DNA of 64,000 nucleotides from Welwitschia mirabilis (GCA_051453625.1 JBOZIK010000001.1:176347358-176411357); one strand, 5' to 3'. Positions 1-11,149 are shown, numbered from the stretch's first letter. A program made the numbers and translations. The notes: generated by a model from the letters alone, not told the origin.

Positions 1-840
1 ATGCACTGTAGCATAGTTCTACTGTGATATATTTTATAATGTTGGCCTTTACTTATTATGTTCATGTGACAAGCACTATATGATTAGTTCCAACTTCCTA
101 TGGTAAACTATACTTTTTTGTGAAAGAAATAAAACTACCCCTCAATTAATAACAACACCATTACTCACACAAGATAATAAAAACTCCATCAAATATCAAT
201 GTAGTGTAATACATTTAAAAATAAACTCATAGATAATAATAACTCCATCAAATGTCAACCTAATGTAACACACTTAACAAAAAAAAAAAAAAAACCATTC
301 TACTTTACAACATAAAACAAATTTAAGACTGGAACAGAACCATCAATGCTAGTGGTATGGGTGAAATTAGAAAATACTAATGGATTTTAGATGTTAAAAG
401 ATACCATAATCAAAGGTTTCAATATCAACTATCTATAGATACAAGAACACCACATTATGATTCTTTATAAATGTCATTATAGAATCATAAATCCCCACCA
501 TTGAAAAAGAACAAATTTCAGAGTTGTATATTTCCAATGAACTCACAATGGTTTTAAATCATTTTAATTTCAAAAATGGAAAATTTTTCAATCATCATCA
601 CTAAAATGATGCTTTGTCAAAAATGCCTTATCCCAAAAACAACAAGGGCTTCAAACCTATTTGTTTCAAATATCTACACAAAATGTAGCTCATGAATGAT
701 AAATGTTAGTGTATTAGCTCCAATAGGAATATAAAGTAGATATAAAGAGAAAAAATGCTTCTAAGTAAATGTGAATGAGAGTTATGACAGCACTACAATG
801 AAGATGTCCTAGAGTATAAAAGGTTCTTATTTGTAGCTAT
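1..840. other. AT-rich intergenic DNA
   Basis: I see no coding potential here. It contains a two-copy tandem-like repeat (about 174-232 and 233-280) sharing the phrase ataactccatcaaatgtcaa, followed by a run of A residues near 280-296. Both look like ordinary repeat decay. Confidence 0.5.
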
Positions 841-1092
841 GTCTCTTTGAAGATTGAATTATCTTTTGAAGTCCTACTGCATTTGTTATTCTTCTGCATT
901 CTCTACCTTCCTGCTCTAATTTTCCTTCTTCTATGGAAAGGCCATCAGGCTGCAGGGACAGCAAGCTCCCTAGTGAAGCCTCAGGCCCTATGGGGTCTAG
1001 GGCAGTGTCCAATTGTTCTAATGCTACCTCATCCCACCCTTTTTTCATTTTACAGAATACAAATTTGGAGAGGATTTTTAATTTCTTTTTAA
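841..1092. other. GC-raised patch, unresolved
   Basis: This patch of about 250 bases is more GC-rich than its surroundings and is open on both strands (81 codons plus, 73 codons minus). The minus frame reads as a plausible acidic peptide (GPEASLGSLLSLQPDG in its middle). I recognise no family, and a clear start or splice site is absent on either strand. It could be an exon remnant or a decayed transposon fragment. I would not call it a gene. Confidence 0.25.
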
Positions 1093-1376
1093 AGATATGG
1101 CACTATCATGAAATCTTAATAAGGATCTAATAAAAGAATTGAGTAGTATTCATCAGAGAAAATAAATATGATCATAAGTAGTGAAGAGGCATGGTTACGA
1201 TACACTATGATGTCACACACACTCTCTTCATGACCACCCACTGAGGAGAAGTTAGCATAAATACAGATAATAGTAACATAGCAAATGAGGGCAAAGATGC
1301 AATGGAATAAGGCCTTTTATCTAACCTACTGGAATAATAAGTGAATATTCTAAATCAAAAGAATAGCATAAAATAA

Positions 1377-1523
1377 GGGTGCAAGCCAATAGCCCAACAC
1401 ATGGGAATCTCTGAAGTGCTAAATAACACCACCTTACCCCCCTTATTGGATCATTGGCCATTCACATAAGGAGGCCCATGTGCAATTCAAAGACACCCAT
1501 TGTTGGGCTATTAGCCTGCATCC
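1377..1523. mobile_element. Foldback / MITE-like inverted repeat, 147 bp
   Basis: The left arm (1377-1404, gggtgcaagccaatagccca onward) is repeated in inverse orientation at about 1496-1523. Roughly 23 bases pair with three mismatches, separated by about 90 bases of non-coding sequence. That is the shape of a small non-autonomous DNA element. I could not find a convincing target-site duplication, so superfamily is not assigned. The core TGTTGGGCTATT is identical in both arms. Confidence 0.55.
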
Positions 1524-2402
1524 TTGTTAGACATTTTTGACAAGCACATGACTTAGAATATGAATCTACATATGTGAGAAATAAAAATAGGGGCTAGGAA
1601 TCCTTGAATCTTAGAACAGGGGAACCCTTGTATGTGATGGATTTCTACATATTTGATGCAATTTTTACCATACGTTAAGGAAGAATGGCTTCCTACCAAG
1701 CCAACATAGAATCCTTTACTAGTAAAAAGACTGAGGAATAGCAAAAAGTTTTTATTTCCAATTCATGTATTTAGTGATAAACGTGAAAGCGCATTGATAA
1801 AATGACAAGAATAATCATTGCTTAAAATCATGGTTTGAGTCCAAATAATAATATTCACTAAAATAATATTCACCAAAATTGCATTGATTCTTTTTAGTTT
1901 AAGCCATCTACTGAAAATTTCTTAATTCATTTATCAATTTCTTTGTTTGAGTTTACAGAATTCATGGATTGCTCTTTCACAGTCATTATCACCACTACAC
2001 TTTAAGACTCAAATCTAAGGACAACACAAGCTTCATCTAAATCCTCATTTCCCATTTTAACATCTAAAAGATGAGTTTTGGTGACCTCATGATGACCTCC
2101 CTGAGCTATCTAAATAAATAGTTCTTCTTGCTTTATTAAAATCAAAGACACCATTCCAACCAAAATGTGCTTGAAGAAAGTTTTATTGGATTGATGTCTT
2201 AAAATTAATTTCATGTATGGAAATAATAAGAAAATTCAAGATTTTACAAAAATTCAAAAATACTCTAAAATTCTTTTGCATAAGTTCTTATGAATTCATC
2301 TTTTACCTAATTGATAATATAGAACTTAATCACCATCTTGAGTTTGAGAAGTGAATTCAGCTTACACCTCATTATCTTAATTCTAAAAGAATTACTTAAA
2401 TC
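1524..2402. other. AT-rich intergenic DNA
   Basis: Nothing is recognised here. Short open frames are interrupted and show no family signature. Confidence 0.45.
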
Positions 2403-2502
2403 NNNNNNNNNNNNNNNNNNNNNNNNNNNNNNNNNNNNNNNNNNNNNNNNNNNNNNNNNNNNNNNNNNNNNNNNNNNNNNNNNNNNNNNNNNNNNNNNNN
2501 NN
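2403..2502. other. Assembly gap (100 N)
   Basis: Exactly 100 N, the conventional size for a gap of unknown length. Open frames crossing it are artefacts. Confidence 0.99.
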
Positions 2503-3425
2503 TGGAGTCTATATCCTAGCATTTCCCTCTTGAGGAATATGTAGCAGAAAAAAGAATAAATAAATACAAGGTATAAGGCATAAATGATTACTTGAATAAT
2601 TTGTTATAGAGTTTTTTAAAAAAACTTTTTTACCCTATATATTAAGAAATAAGTCTATGATATCAGAAAGAATCTTTACTAGTAAGGAGTATAAATAAAA
2701 TATTTATAAATTATGCTTGATAAAATATTTATCATATAATATTGGTTAACTAAATTAATGGTTAAAGAAGATTATGATCTCAATCTGTAATAAAGGATCT
2801 ATTTTTGTTCATTTATAAAGATAATGTTGTTGGTTTTCATTAAACTCTAATTGCTTTAGAAAAATGTTTATTGACTTTATAGGTAAAAGATTAGATAAAA
2901 CATTAATAGTATCTTAAATTACAATTATTGATAAAATGACTAATCTTACAACTTGAAGAAACAGATCTTTAAAGAAACCACTTCCATCACCTACATCCTC
3001 TTCTTATAAATAGGACTTTCTTCTCCTCATATTTTTATATATTTGAGAAAGCTTTTTATTATTAAATCTTGACAACCTCAAACCTTGAATCTTTGAAATC
3101 TTAAAATAATGTTGAAGTCTTCAGACATTATATGGGTATGGTTTCCATTTAATTCTTACATCCTTGAATGGTCCTTTTCTTGTATGCACCTTATATGTAT
3201 TTTCGTTTTTGCTCATTTTCTTGCAAATATCATAAAGTTGTTAGATGTTCATAATAGTAGTAGTTGATAAACTTCATTCTTCATTACAAATCCTAGTTTT
3301 TACTATCTTCTCTTGAAAAATCTTCATGAAATTTTATCCTTATTGAGGATCTACATTTTGTCAATACATCTTGCTCATGCATCCTTCGATACATTGGACT
3401 CTTGTAATCTTATGAAATGAATTTT
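2503..3425. other. AT-rich intergenic DNA with one TATA-like site
   Basis: No gene is seen. A TATAAATAGGA string occurs at about 3006-3016 after a CT-rich stretch. In this setting it could be the core promoter of a decayed LTR, but no partner LTR was found in the window. Confidence 0.35.
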
Positions 3426-3642
3426 CCATAGATCACCGAATGAGGCAATGGAAAGTGAGAATTCACAAATCACCAAATGAGGTAGTGGAATTGATTGATT
3501 AATTATACCACAAATCATCAAAAGAGGCAGCAGACTCCATAGATCACTGAATGAGGAAATGGAGTAAAAGAATATAATATGAGAAATCCATAGATCACTA
3601 AGAGAGGCAATGAACCCCATAGATCATTGAATAAGGTAGTGA
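3426..3642. repeat. Six-copy degenerate 26-bp repeat
   Basis: A unit close to ccatagatcactgaatgagg plus caatgg recurs six times at 3426, 3464, 3508, 3537, 3588 and 3617, with irregular spacers of 3 to 25 bases. Read on the minus strand the units give a repeated peptide phrase (SFSDLW, SLSDLW, SFGDLW), which explains the 81-codon minus open frame there. I take it as a minisatellite-like array, not a gene. Confidence 0.7.
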
Positions 3643-4694
3643 AAGAAATTGAATAATATATATGTGATGAAAAATTAAGTGAAAAACCAGTTATTTTCTC
3701 ATATCATTTCCATAAGATTGTCCTTTAAAATTCTTAATATGTTCATTGTTCTTGGAAATTTTTGATTCTTGTCTTATCAAATCTTGATACTTGAAATCTT
3801 TAAATCTTAATTTTACCTTATGTAGATCATACTAGGAGCTATGAAGTATTCATGATTCTCACTCCATATTTCTTATATCAAATAGATGGTAAACCTAGAG
3901 CTTGATTGATAAGGAGGATAAGAGAAGAAGAGATTATCATTTTTAATTTATGTTGAGAAATCCTTTGGAGTGAAACTTGTATGCTTGTTAAGAATCCTGA
4001 ATTCCTCAGTATTATAATTATCATGAAAAATTCATTGAATGTTATGTTATGTACATCTTCTTGAAATATTATGTTAGTGAAATATAAAGTTTAACTATTT
4101 ATTTTTATAAATCGTTTGCAAATTTCCTTATAAAATTTATAATCTAATTATAGATTATTAAAATTTGGAAATTATACCTTTAAATGTAATTCTTGTGTCT
4201 ATTTATTCATTTATTAGAGTAACAAGTAGAGTATAACTTAGGATCATATAGTAAGTAATACTTTTTACTTATAATAAGTAATTATAGAAGTGGCAAGAGT
4301 GATAATAAGAATCTCTTTAGGATAGCATATGTGTTTCCCTCCTCCTCAATTTTATTTCAAGGCCTCTCCATTCACTTTTCAGTCCTTATCATCTAAGCCA
4401 TTATTGAAAGGAAAACGCCTTTAGCATAATTCAACTTTCATGTAGAAGGACAATAAACAGATGATGGTAAACAAGCATACAAAATACTTAAGATCCCATC
4501 ATTAGTTTATAATTGTGGAAGAAATTTTAGTGAATATTATTTGAACTTAAACCATGATTTTAACATGCCAAAACCTCCACCACTATGCAAGCCAAGACGT
4601 GCATTAGTAAAACATCCATTTGTAATTGAGTTTCTATGAAGATGCGTTTTATTGCAGTATCTCACTTTCCTTTTGTCAGCGCACGCTTTCTTAC
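3643..4694. other. AT-rich intergenic DNA
   Basis: No family-level similarity is recognised. If the candidate exon just to the right is real, this stretch would hold its minus-strand intron, but I see no acceptor and following exon that I can support. Confidence 0.35.
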
Positions 4695-4772
4695 CTCTTC
4701 TTCCTTGGTTAAATGATTGAAACAATTATTGTTCAGCAAGCTTCCACACACCTCTCGCAAGTAGTCCAACAT
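4695..4772 (-). CDS. Candidate first coding exon, unknown protein
   Basis: Reading the minus strand, an ATG at 4772 opens 26 codons (MLDYLREVCGSLL at the start, HLTKEEE at the end) that run exactly into a strong plant splice donor, GAG/GTAAGAAA, at 4695/4694. The sequence before the ATG is leader-like and richer in GC than the flanks. The frame closes soon after the donor if read through. I do not recognise the peptide. It lies about 600 bases downstream of the MUB-like exon on the same strand, but does not resemble MUB exon 2. It may be an exon of a separate gene or a chance frame. Confidence 0.3.
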
Positions 4773-5374
4773 ACTTTCTTTCTGTTACCAAGCTTTGTCC
4801 TTCTGCAGATAAACAACTTCTACGTTTCTTTCAAAATCGCTTCAAAAAGCTTATTTTTCAATATAATGTAGATCGGCAAACGTCTTAGCTAAACCCTTTT
4901 TAAAAGGAATTTCCTTTAATTAAAATCTGTTTAAGCTCATATCTTGAAGATTGAGCAAAATGAAGTCAGGATTGCTATGATTTTGGATAGGGAATCGTAG
5001 AAAAGCCCCTAAGCAATATAATCATCACTTTAACAATAATAGTCGCAACAAACTCTAGGTTTTTTCTAGGATTGTTTTCTAGGGTTTATCAATTAAGTTA
5101 ACTCAACATTTGAGTTGCCATATATTTTCCCTCCAAAATAAGATGCCTTCAATACTTGACTAAGTAATTTTAGGACCTTAAAAAGGAATACCAACACAAA
5201 GGCACAGACTAGTTTCTAAAACAGCCTATAACTCAAAGGTTTCTGATTTCTAAAATTAAAATGAAATTCATATTGATAATCAAAATAGACAAAGTGTTAT
5301 AATATAGCTTCACATTTACTCTAAGCAAATCAAGCAAATGAGATTTTTAGATAAAAGTAAAATGACAGGCTAAC

Positions 5375-5501
5375 CTTTGGGCCATTGAGCAAGAATGCTT
5401 TCATTCGGTGTTGCAATAGTTGTCGCGTTTGAATACTTGCAAGGAGTAATGTCGGTATTGTCATGAAGCCTGAACTTAATCTCCAAATAATCTTCTCCCA
5501 T
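5375..5501 (-). CDS. MUB-like (membrane-anchored ubiquitin-fold) exon 1
   Basis: On the minus strand an ATG at 5501-5499 opens 42 codons without a stop, ending at a splice donor (CCCAAAG/GTTAGCC, exon edge 5375). The peptide begins MGEDYLEIKFRLHDNTDI and ends ESILAQWPK. This matches the amino end of plant MUB proteins: the first beta hairpin (LEIKFRL-DG-DI), then a TSVATLKESIVAQWPK-type helix. MUBs are small ubiquitin-fold proteins tethered to the plasma membrane by a prenylated C-terminal Cys, where they recruit ubiquitin E2 enzymes. Exon 2 and the CaaX end were not found between 4340 and 5374. The intron may run out of the window, or this may be an isolated fragment. The exon itself has no stop or frameshift. 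Confidence 0.65.
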
Positions 5502-5760
5502 TCTTGCAGAAGTCTTTCTCAACCGAGATAATAGGAACAAGCACTAGAGTGTACTATTAAAAACCAATACATGTTCAGGATTCCATGAGAGTAATAATAG
5601 TAGGCATAAGCATTAACTGAAATATGGGAAAATGGCAAGTAGTGAGAATCAAGCCAGTAGAAAGGAAACCAACAGTGAGCAATAAGAGGCACGTCGAGCT
5701 TTTGAAGGAGAAGAAATCTTTTTTTTGTGATTTAAGGAAAGACACGCGGGTGGGTTTTTA
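5502..5760 (-). promoter_or_regulatory. Upstream region of the MUB-like exon
   Basis: This is the minus-strand leader and promoter side of the MUB-like exon. No clear TATA box is placed. A 68-codon plus-strand open frame (5624-5830) crosses it and looks random. Confidence 0.25.
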
Positions 5761-5905
5761 CACCTTATTGAGCAGCCTTTTAAGGTGTTTATTTCTAAAA
5801 TGCCTTATTCAAGGCATTTATTTGAGATAAATGTATTAAAAATGCTCAGTGTAGCATTTAAGGAATTTATTCATACAAACACCTTAAAAAGATCATTTTT
5901 AAGGT
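5761..5905. repeat. Cluster of four short hairpins
   Basis: Four consecutive inverted repeats occur in 145 bases. They are 5761-5787 (CACCTTA/TAAGGTG), 5796-5820 (TAAAATGCCTT/AAGGCATTTA), 5840-5859 (AAATGCT/AGCATTT) and 5881-5905 (ACCTTAAAAA/TTTTTAAGGT, a perfect 10-base stem). Most carry the CCTTA word. The cluster ends about 45 bases before the 5' LTR of the first copia element. It may be a decayed MITE with subterminal repeats. Confidence 0.6.
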
Positions 5906-5950
5906 ATTTAATTTTACTAAATTCCTTAAAAGACTGCATTTCTTATTGTG

Positions 5951-7117
5951 CCTTATAAGTCAGAAGCTGCAATCATTTATTACAAACCTTACCTAAACCT
6001 GATATGTTTTAAATCCTCAAAGGGGTCGACTCGATTCTTAAGGAGCTGACTAAACCTATACTAAGAACTATCAAAGACAGATTACTAAGGCATTGATTGG
6101 ATTCATAAGGAATCGTCTAAACCTGTGCAACAAATTTTTCACATCTTATCATCAAGGGATCGACTAGATATCTAAGGGGTTGAGCAGACCTTGAGTAAAA
6201 TGTTTTCATCTTTTGTCATTAAGGGATCGACTGGATACCTGAGGGGTCAATGGGACCTAGGCTAAAAATGTTGTTCTGCACTTTTCTATACATGGGGTTG
6301 ACCAGACCAAAATGCAGTTAACCAAACATGTGGTTAACTAAATCCTATGAAGTCAATCAAATATGAAGACATAAGAATCTTGAGTGGAACGAAAGAAGAG
6401 GAGGGCGACCGACTTCAGTGATGGTACCTAATAGGATTAACCTGACATTTCGAGGGGTTAACCGATCATGACAGAAATGGGATTTTTTTAGCAATTTGGC
6501 CTCTATTTTTATTCATTTGAGAATCTATTTCACTTGTAAAACCCTCAATTTATCTTTTATATATTTGTTAGCTGTTAAAATCATTATACCATTCATGGGC
6601 ATATCTTCTATCTGACTAAAAATGAACAAACATCTTTTGTGGTTATTAGTACTTTGGTCAATCAGTATGCACTGTACGCACATGAATTGAGTTATCATTT
6701 CAAGCAATGTAGCAATATCATTATTTTACTTCAGATCTGGTGCAACTTATGCTTTATAGCACACTATTAACATTGAAAAGTATTCTCTCTAAAGATCGAG
6801 ACTGAGCCTCTAAAAATTATGACTGTAGAAGATTACAAGTGAACTTGAAATACCTAGAAAGTGATCAACAAAGATCTGGATTAGGCTTAGGTAGAAACTG
6901 AATGCTGAGAGTGGAGTAAGGGGTTTTCTTGAACCACTATAAATTGTTTGTCTATCTTCATTGGTATTTTGTGCTTTTACTTATTTTTCTTGAAGAGTAT
7001 TTTTGGTATTTCATATGCATAAATATCATTTAGTATTCAATACTTGTGAAAATAGCTTTTAAGTTTAATTACTTTTTAAATCCTATTCATCCCTTTACTA
7101 GGTTTCTAGATCCTTCA
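5951..7117 (+). repeat. 5' LTR of Sirevirus-like copia
   Basis: This aligns along its length with 11732-12884. It starts near TGTGCCTTATAAG (5947-5951) and ends in TCCTTCA just before the primer site. It contains repeated GGGTCGACTGGAT-like words at about 6021, 6155 and 6220. The left edge is uncertain by about 20 bases. Confidence 0.8.
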
Positions 7118-7119
7118 TT

Positions 7120-7131
7120 TGGTATCAGAGC
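7120..7131 (+). promoter_or_regulatory. Primer binding site, tRNA-Met(i) type
   Basis: TGGTATCAGAGC lies 2 bases after the 5' LTR. It is the standard plant copia primer site, complementary to the 3' end of initiator tRNA-Met, and it fixes the element's orientation as plus. Confidence 0.9.
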
Positions 7132-7194
7132 TAGGTAGAGTAATTAGTAAATCCTAATAGATCTAGACTTCTGAACCTTAAATATGATAATCCT

Positions 7195-7625
7195 TCTGAT
7201 GGCTTTTCTACTGGAAGATCACTCATGTTTGATGGAATAAACTATGCCTACTAGAAGGCCTATATGAGAATCTTTCCTAGATTCTTATATGTAAACATAA
7301 AGGAGGTATCTATAATGAATACATCATGTCTACTCTATCCAAAATTGATATAAATGGAATCACCATAGTGGTAGAAAAATCTCAAGATCAATGGACCCCC
7401 ACTGATAAAGCCAAGGCTATCATAGATGCTCATACTATTAATGATATTTTTTATGTAGTATGTATAGATGAATTCAAAAGGATTGTTAACTATGAATACA
7501 ACAATGAATCTTGGGATATACTTGGAATAGCACATAAAAGAATATCTACTATAAAGCAGACAAAACTACAAATGCTCATTTCCAAGTCTGAAGATATTTG
7601 CATGGAAGAGAACAAGAATGATAAG
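7195..7625 (+). pseudogene. gag: Copia gag remnant
   Basis: The frame starts as SLMFDGINYAY-KAYMRIF, the copia gag entry motif (FDGTNY-YWKARM), with Trp replaced by a stop. After a frameshift it continues from the ATG at 7326 through DKAKAIIDAHTIND and ESWDILGIAHKR, matching the W-D-L---Y-G core. It stops being gag at about 7625 (MEEN). The CCHC zinc knuckle, protease and integrase core are missing, because the frame runs directly into integrase C-terminal sequence. An open frame of 115 codons (7326-7673) is therefore a gag-integrase fusion made by deletion. Confidence 0.75.
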
Positions 7626-7930
7626 GAGATTCATAAAACCTTTTGGGCTAAAGTAGAAAGCACTGCTTGTTAAATTATAAATAGAGTCTACCTAAGACTA
7701 GGCATGAATAAAACTTCCTATGAGCTTTGAAAAGTATGAAAACCAAATGTTTTATATTTTAAAGTTTTATGAAAACCAAATGTTTTCTATTTTAAAGTTT
7801 TTGGGAGTAAGTGTTTTGTGTTAAAAGATAGAGAATACTTGAGCGAATTTAGTCAAAAGTTAATGAAGCAATATTTTTAGAATAGTCAACTAGAAGTAGA
7901 GCCTATTAAGTGTTTAACAAATGAATTCTA
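7626..7930 (+). pseudogene. Copia integrase C-terminal remnant
   Basis: This reads TFWAKVESTAC, then IINRVYLRLGMNKTSYEL, then KPNV-YFKVFGSKCFVL, the typical end of the copia integrase core. Stops replace Tyr, Trp and others. A 33-bp in-frame tandem duplication (7735-7767 and 7768-7800) repeats the KPNV-Y-FKV segment. The DDE catalytic residues lie in the deleted part. Confidence 0.75.
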
Positions 7931-8079
7931 ATATTGGAAGAGTCTATAAATGTTCAAATAGATTATTTTAGAACAAAAGTTCTTCCTTTACATGGTGAAA
8001 AAAAAATCTAACTCCAAGTACTTCCACAATAAAAGAGGTTTCAATCGAAAAGGAAGAAGAGCCATCTCAAGAGGTTACA

Positions 8080-9160
8080 TTAAAAAAGCTCAAAGAGATA
8101 AAAGACCATCCTTTACAGTCCATCATTAGAGATGTTGGCTCAAAAATTCGAACAAGAAACTCCCTTAAAAATTTTTGTGCCCACATTTGTTATGTCTCTA
8201 AATTGAACCAAAAAAATTTGAAGAGGCAGAATCTCCCAAAGAATGGATGATGGCTATGCAAGAGATTCATTAATTTAAAAGAAACAATGTTTGGAAACTT
8301 GTAAAAAAACCAAAAGACCAAAATATTATTGGAATGAAATGGAACTTTAAGAACAAGTGTGCTAAAAAAAAAATGTAACTAAGAGCAAGATAAGATTAAT
8401 GACCCATGGTTACAACTAGATTAAAAGAATAGATGTAGATGACACTTTTGCCCTAGTAGCTAGCCTAGATAGTATTAAAATGTTTTTATCATACACGGCC
8501 TTTGAAAATAGTAAAGCTTATCAAATGGATGTGAACAATACCTTTCTAAATGAAACTCTTAATGAAGAAATTTATGTGGAATAACCTCAAGGTTTCATTG
8601 ATCCACACAAACCAAACTATGTTTAAAGACTTAAAAAGGCTTTGTATGGATTAAAATAAGCTCCAAGGGCTTGGTATGAAAAACACTCTACATTTCTTAA
8701 TGAAAATGGTTATACTCATAAAGCTATAGATAAAATCTTATTTGTCAAAAATCTTAAGGAGGACTTTATTATCATTCAAATATATGTAGATGACATAATT
8801 TTTGGAGCCTCAAACAAAGTTCTCTCAAAAGAATTTGCTAGCATTATAACAACACATTTTAAAAGGAGTATGCTTGGTGAAGTTTGTATGTTTCTTGGTC
8901 TCCAAATTAAACAAATAAAACATGGCATTTTCATATCTCAATCCTATATGTAAGGACTTAATCAAATGATTTGTCTAAAGAATTTAAAATCAACCAACAC
9001 ATCTATGTTAACCTCCTATAAGATTACTCTTGATAAACATGGAAAATCTATGGATCAAATACTTTATAAAAGCATGATAGGAAGTCTATTGTATCTAACT
9101 GCAGACTTGATATAATGTTCAATGTGTCATGTGTGCTAGATATCAAACTTAATCAAAAGA
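8080..9160 (+). pseudogene. Copia reverse transcriptase remnant
   Basis: The frame covers a linker with NFCAHICYVS, then the RVT_2 family blocks in order: WMMAMQEIH, IGMKWNFKNK, AYQMDVNNTFLNETLNEEIYVE, a PQGF block, ALYGLK-APRAWYE, the catalytic IYVDDIIFGAS (YVDD at 8783-8794) and MIGSLLYLT. The YVDD box is intact. Stops fall at consensus Gln positions (for example VE-stop-PQGF and GLK-stop-AP), with at least three frameshifts. It would have copied element RNA into DNA and is now inactive. Confidence 0.85.
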
Positions 9161-9239
9161 ATCACACCTTTAAGCTACCAAAAGGATAAGATATATAAAA
9201 GGAACAAGTGAATATAAATTGTGATATCGTATAGAAACA

Positions 9240-9700
9240 TCCTTTAAACTTGCAGGTTTTAGTGATGCAAACTGGGGTGAGTGTAAAGATGATAGAAAAA
9301 TCACTAGTGATAATTGTTTCCTTTTAGGATCATACTTGGTAGGATGAACAAGTAAAAAGCAAAACTCTATCTCCCTTTCCACAAAAAAGGTAGAGTATAT
9401 AGTAGCAAGGAGTTATTGTACCCATCTTCTTTGGATAAAGGAAATGCTCAAAGATTTTGGAGTAAATTTTAAATAGGTTTCAATCTTTTGTGACAACACA
9501 GGTGTAATTAATATCTCAAAGAATCCTGTCCAACATTCTCAAACTAAACATATTGAATTAAGACATTATTTCTTTAGATATCAAGTAGAAAAAGGAAATA
9601 TTTCAATGAATTTTGTTAGCACTGATAGGTAACTTACTAATATTTTCACAAAACCCCTGAACTTTGATAACTTTCTAAGACTTTGCAGTGAATTGAGGGT
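9240..9700 (+). pseudogene. Copia RNase H remnant
   Basis: The blocks GFSDANWGECKDDRK, SKKQNSISLSTKKVEYI, TKHIELRHYFFR and TNIFTKPL appear in order, matching copia RNase H to the end of pol. The first catalytic Asp (in SDANW) is kept, while the E-AEY box reads KVEYI. Stops interrupt it in several places. Confidence 0.8.
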
Positions 9701-10108
9701 TATCTCTTTGTCCTCCGACTGAAGGCAAGTCGATTGACTAGATCTTGCATTTAGTCGATCAGATCTAAAGAAGAAATCAATCAACTAAATTTTCACCTAG
9801 TCACTCGGTCTTTTCCAGATTAAATCTGAATCCAATTGGTTTAACCAATCGAAAGACCCAATCTACTAGATCTAGAAATCTTTCTGACCTGAGTCTTAAG
9901 TCAACTAGATCATAACCTAGTAGACTAGACCTGTAAGGTTACAGTATGAGAGAATAAGCAATGGACCCAAATTTTTTCCTTAAACTTGACTTGATCGCCC
10001 TCCTTTATAAAATCTTGTGAAGCCTTAACCTTTTTTATTCGCACTTGTCCACCTGCCTCTCTTAGATATGACTATTTATCTCAAGTTCTTTTGTCTTTAG
10101 GAAGTACC
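9701..10108 (+). other. Pol to env-like spacer with repeated motif
   Basis: About 400 non-coding bases carry several copies of an AGTCGACTAGATCT-like word between about 9725 and 9945. Related words are found in the LTRs of the same element. Confidence 0.5.
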
Positions 10109-11149
10109 ATGTGCTTTCAAATGGAAGAGGGTCCCTCAAGAAGATGTCAAAAGGAGCCAACAAGCAAAGATCTAGGGTATTTTTATTCTGATATGTTAGA
10201 TAAGGCTTTGGATAAGTTCACAGAGAAGTTAGAGAAAAAGCCTGTCTACTAGAAAAGGCTTGTTGCTTTTGGGGAGCTTAGGGAATTAAGAGATGTGGTA
10301 AGATTATTGAATGAATTTGATTTGTCTTACTTTCTTACTGTCTCAGGGCCAGCCTACCATTTCCTAACTTGAATGTTTTATTTAATGCCTACTTTTTATG
10401 CTAACTCTTTTATCCCAATAACACTTGTTTTGTGGAAAAGGATTAGCATTACTACAAATCTCAAAGATTATGAAGAGTTTTGGCCCCTACGTAATTCCAT
10501 TGAGGATAAGGCAGAGGTCATTAAGGAGCTCTGTAATAATTTTATTCGATGGAAAACCACCCTCTTCACCTCCTTCCTTACCTCAAAGTACCACTTTTTG
10601 TATTTGATTTTTACTTATAATTTCTTATATCTGGTGGATCATTGTGATAAGACCTCTAACTATAGAGCTTATTTATTACATTTGGTAAGAACTGGACATT
10701 CTGTTGATGCTCTTACTATTATGCTTAAAAATATGGTCTCTCAATTAGAATATCATAAAATTAGGTCTATTCCTTACTCTATTTTAATTGTAAATATCTG
10801 TCAACATTTTAAAGTCCAGTTGCACCCTATGTTAGAAACTTTAACTCCCATGTCTTCCATTGGATGTGCAAATTTGTCTTGCATGCATATTTTTACCAAA
10901 TCTAAGAAATATTTCAAGTTTCCTTTTAAGAAAGCTTCTCTTGAAGAGACTCTTTCTTACCTAAAGAAGTTGAATTCCCGCATAAAGCACATGAAAGAGG
11001 CTCTAATTACAATAGGCTATATGGTAGTTAATAGTTCTGAGGAAGCTAGTAGCTCTGCTCAAAAGGTAGCCAAAGAATAGGAAGAATAAAAAGACCCAGA
11101 TTCTAAAGAAGAAGCTAAGGAGGAAGAAGAAAAAGAAGAATCTGATTGA
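10109..11149 (+). pseudogene. Envelope-like 3' ORF of Sirevirus
   Basis: One frame runs from the ATG at 10109 with only three internal stops: one at about 10250, one directly before the ATG at 10373, and one at 11078. It ends at about 11149 in an acidic EEAKEEEEKEE tail. The longest uninterrupted part is 235 codons (10373-11080). The position after RNase H, the length of about 345 residues and phrases such as GPAY and YANSF-P fit the envelope-like or plant-transposon ORF of Sireviruses and Athila elements. Its function is not established in the family. The identity call rests more on position than on strong motifs. Codon use is AT-rich like its neighbours. Confidence 0.65.

Noticed and set aside
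2307-2544. Open frames of 71 and 68 codons on both strands
   Set aside because: Half of each is N; they exist only because N hides stops.
3426-3642. CRISPR array
   Set aside because: Repeats are degenerate and spacers vary from 3 to 25 bases, no cas genes exist, and the DNA is plant.
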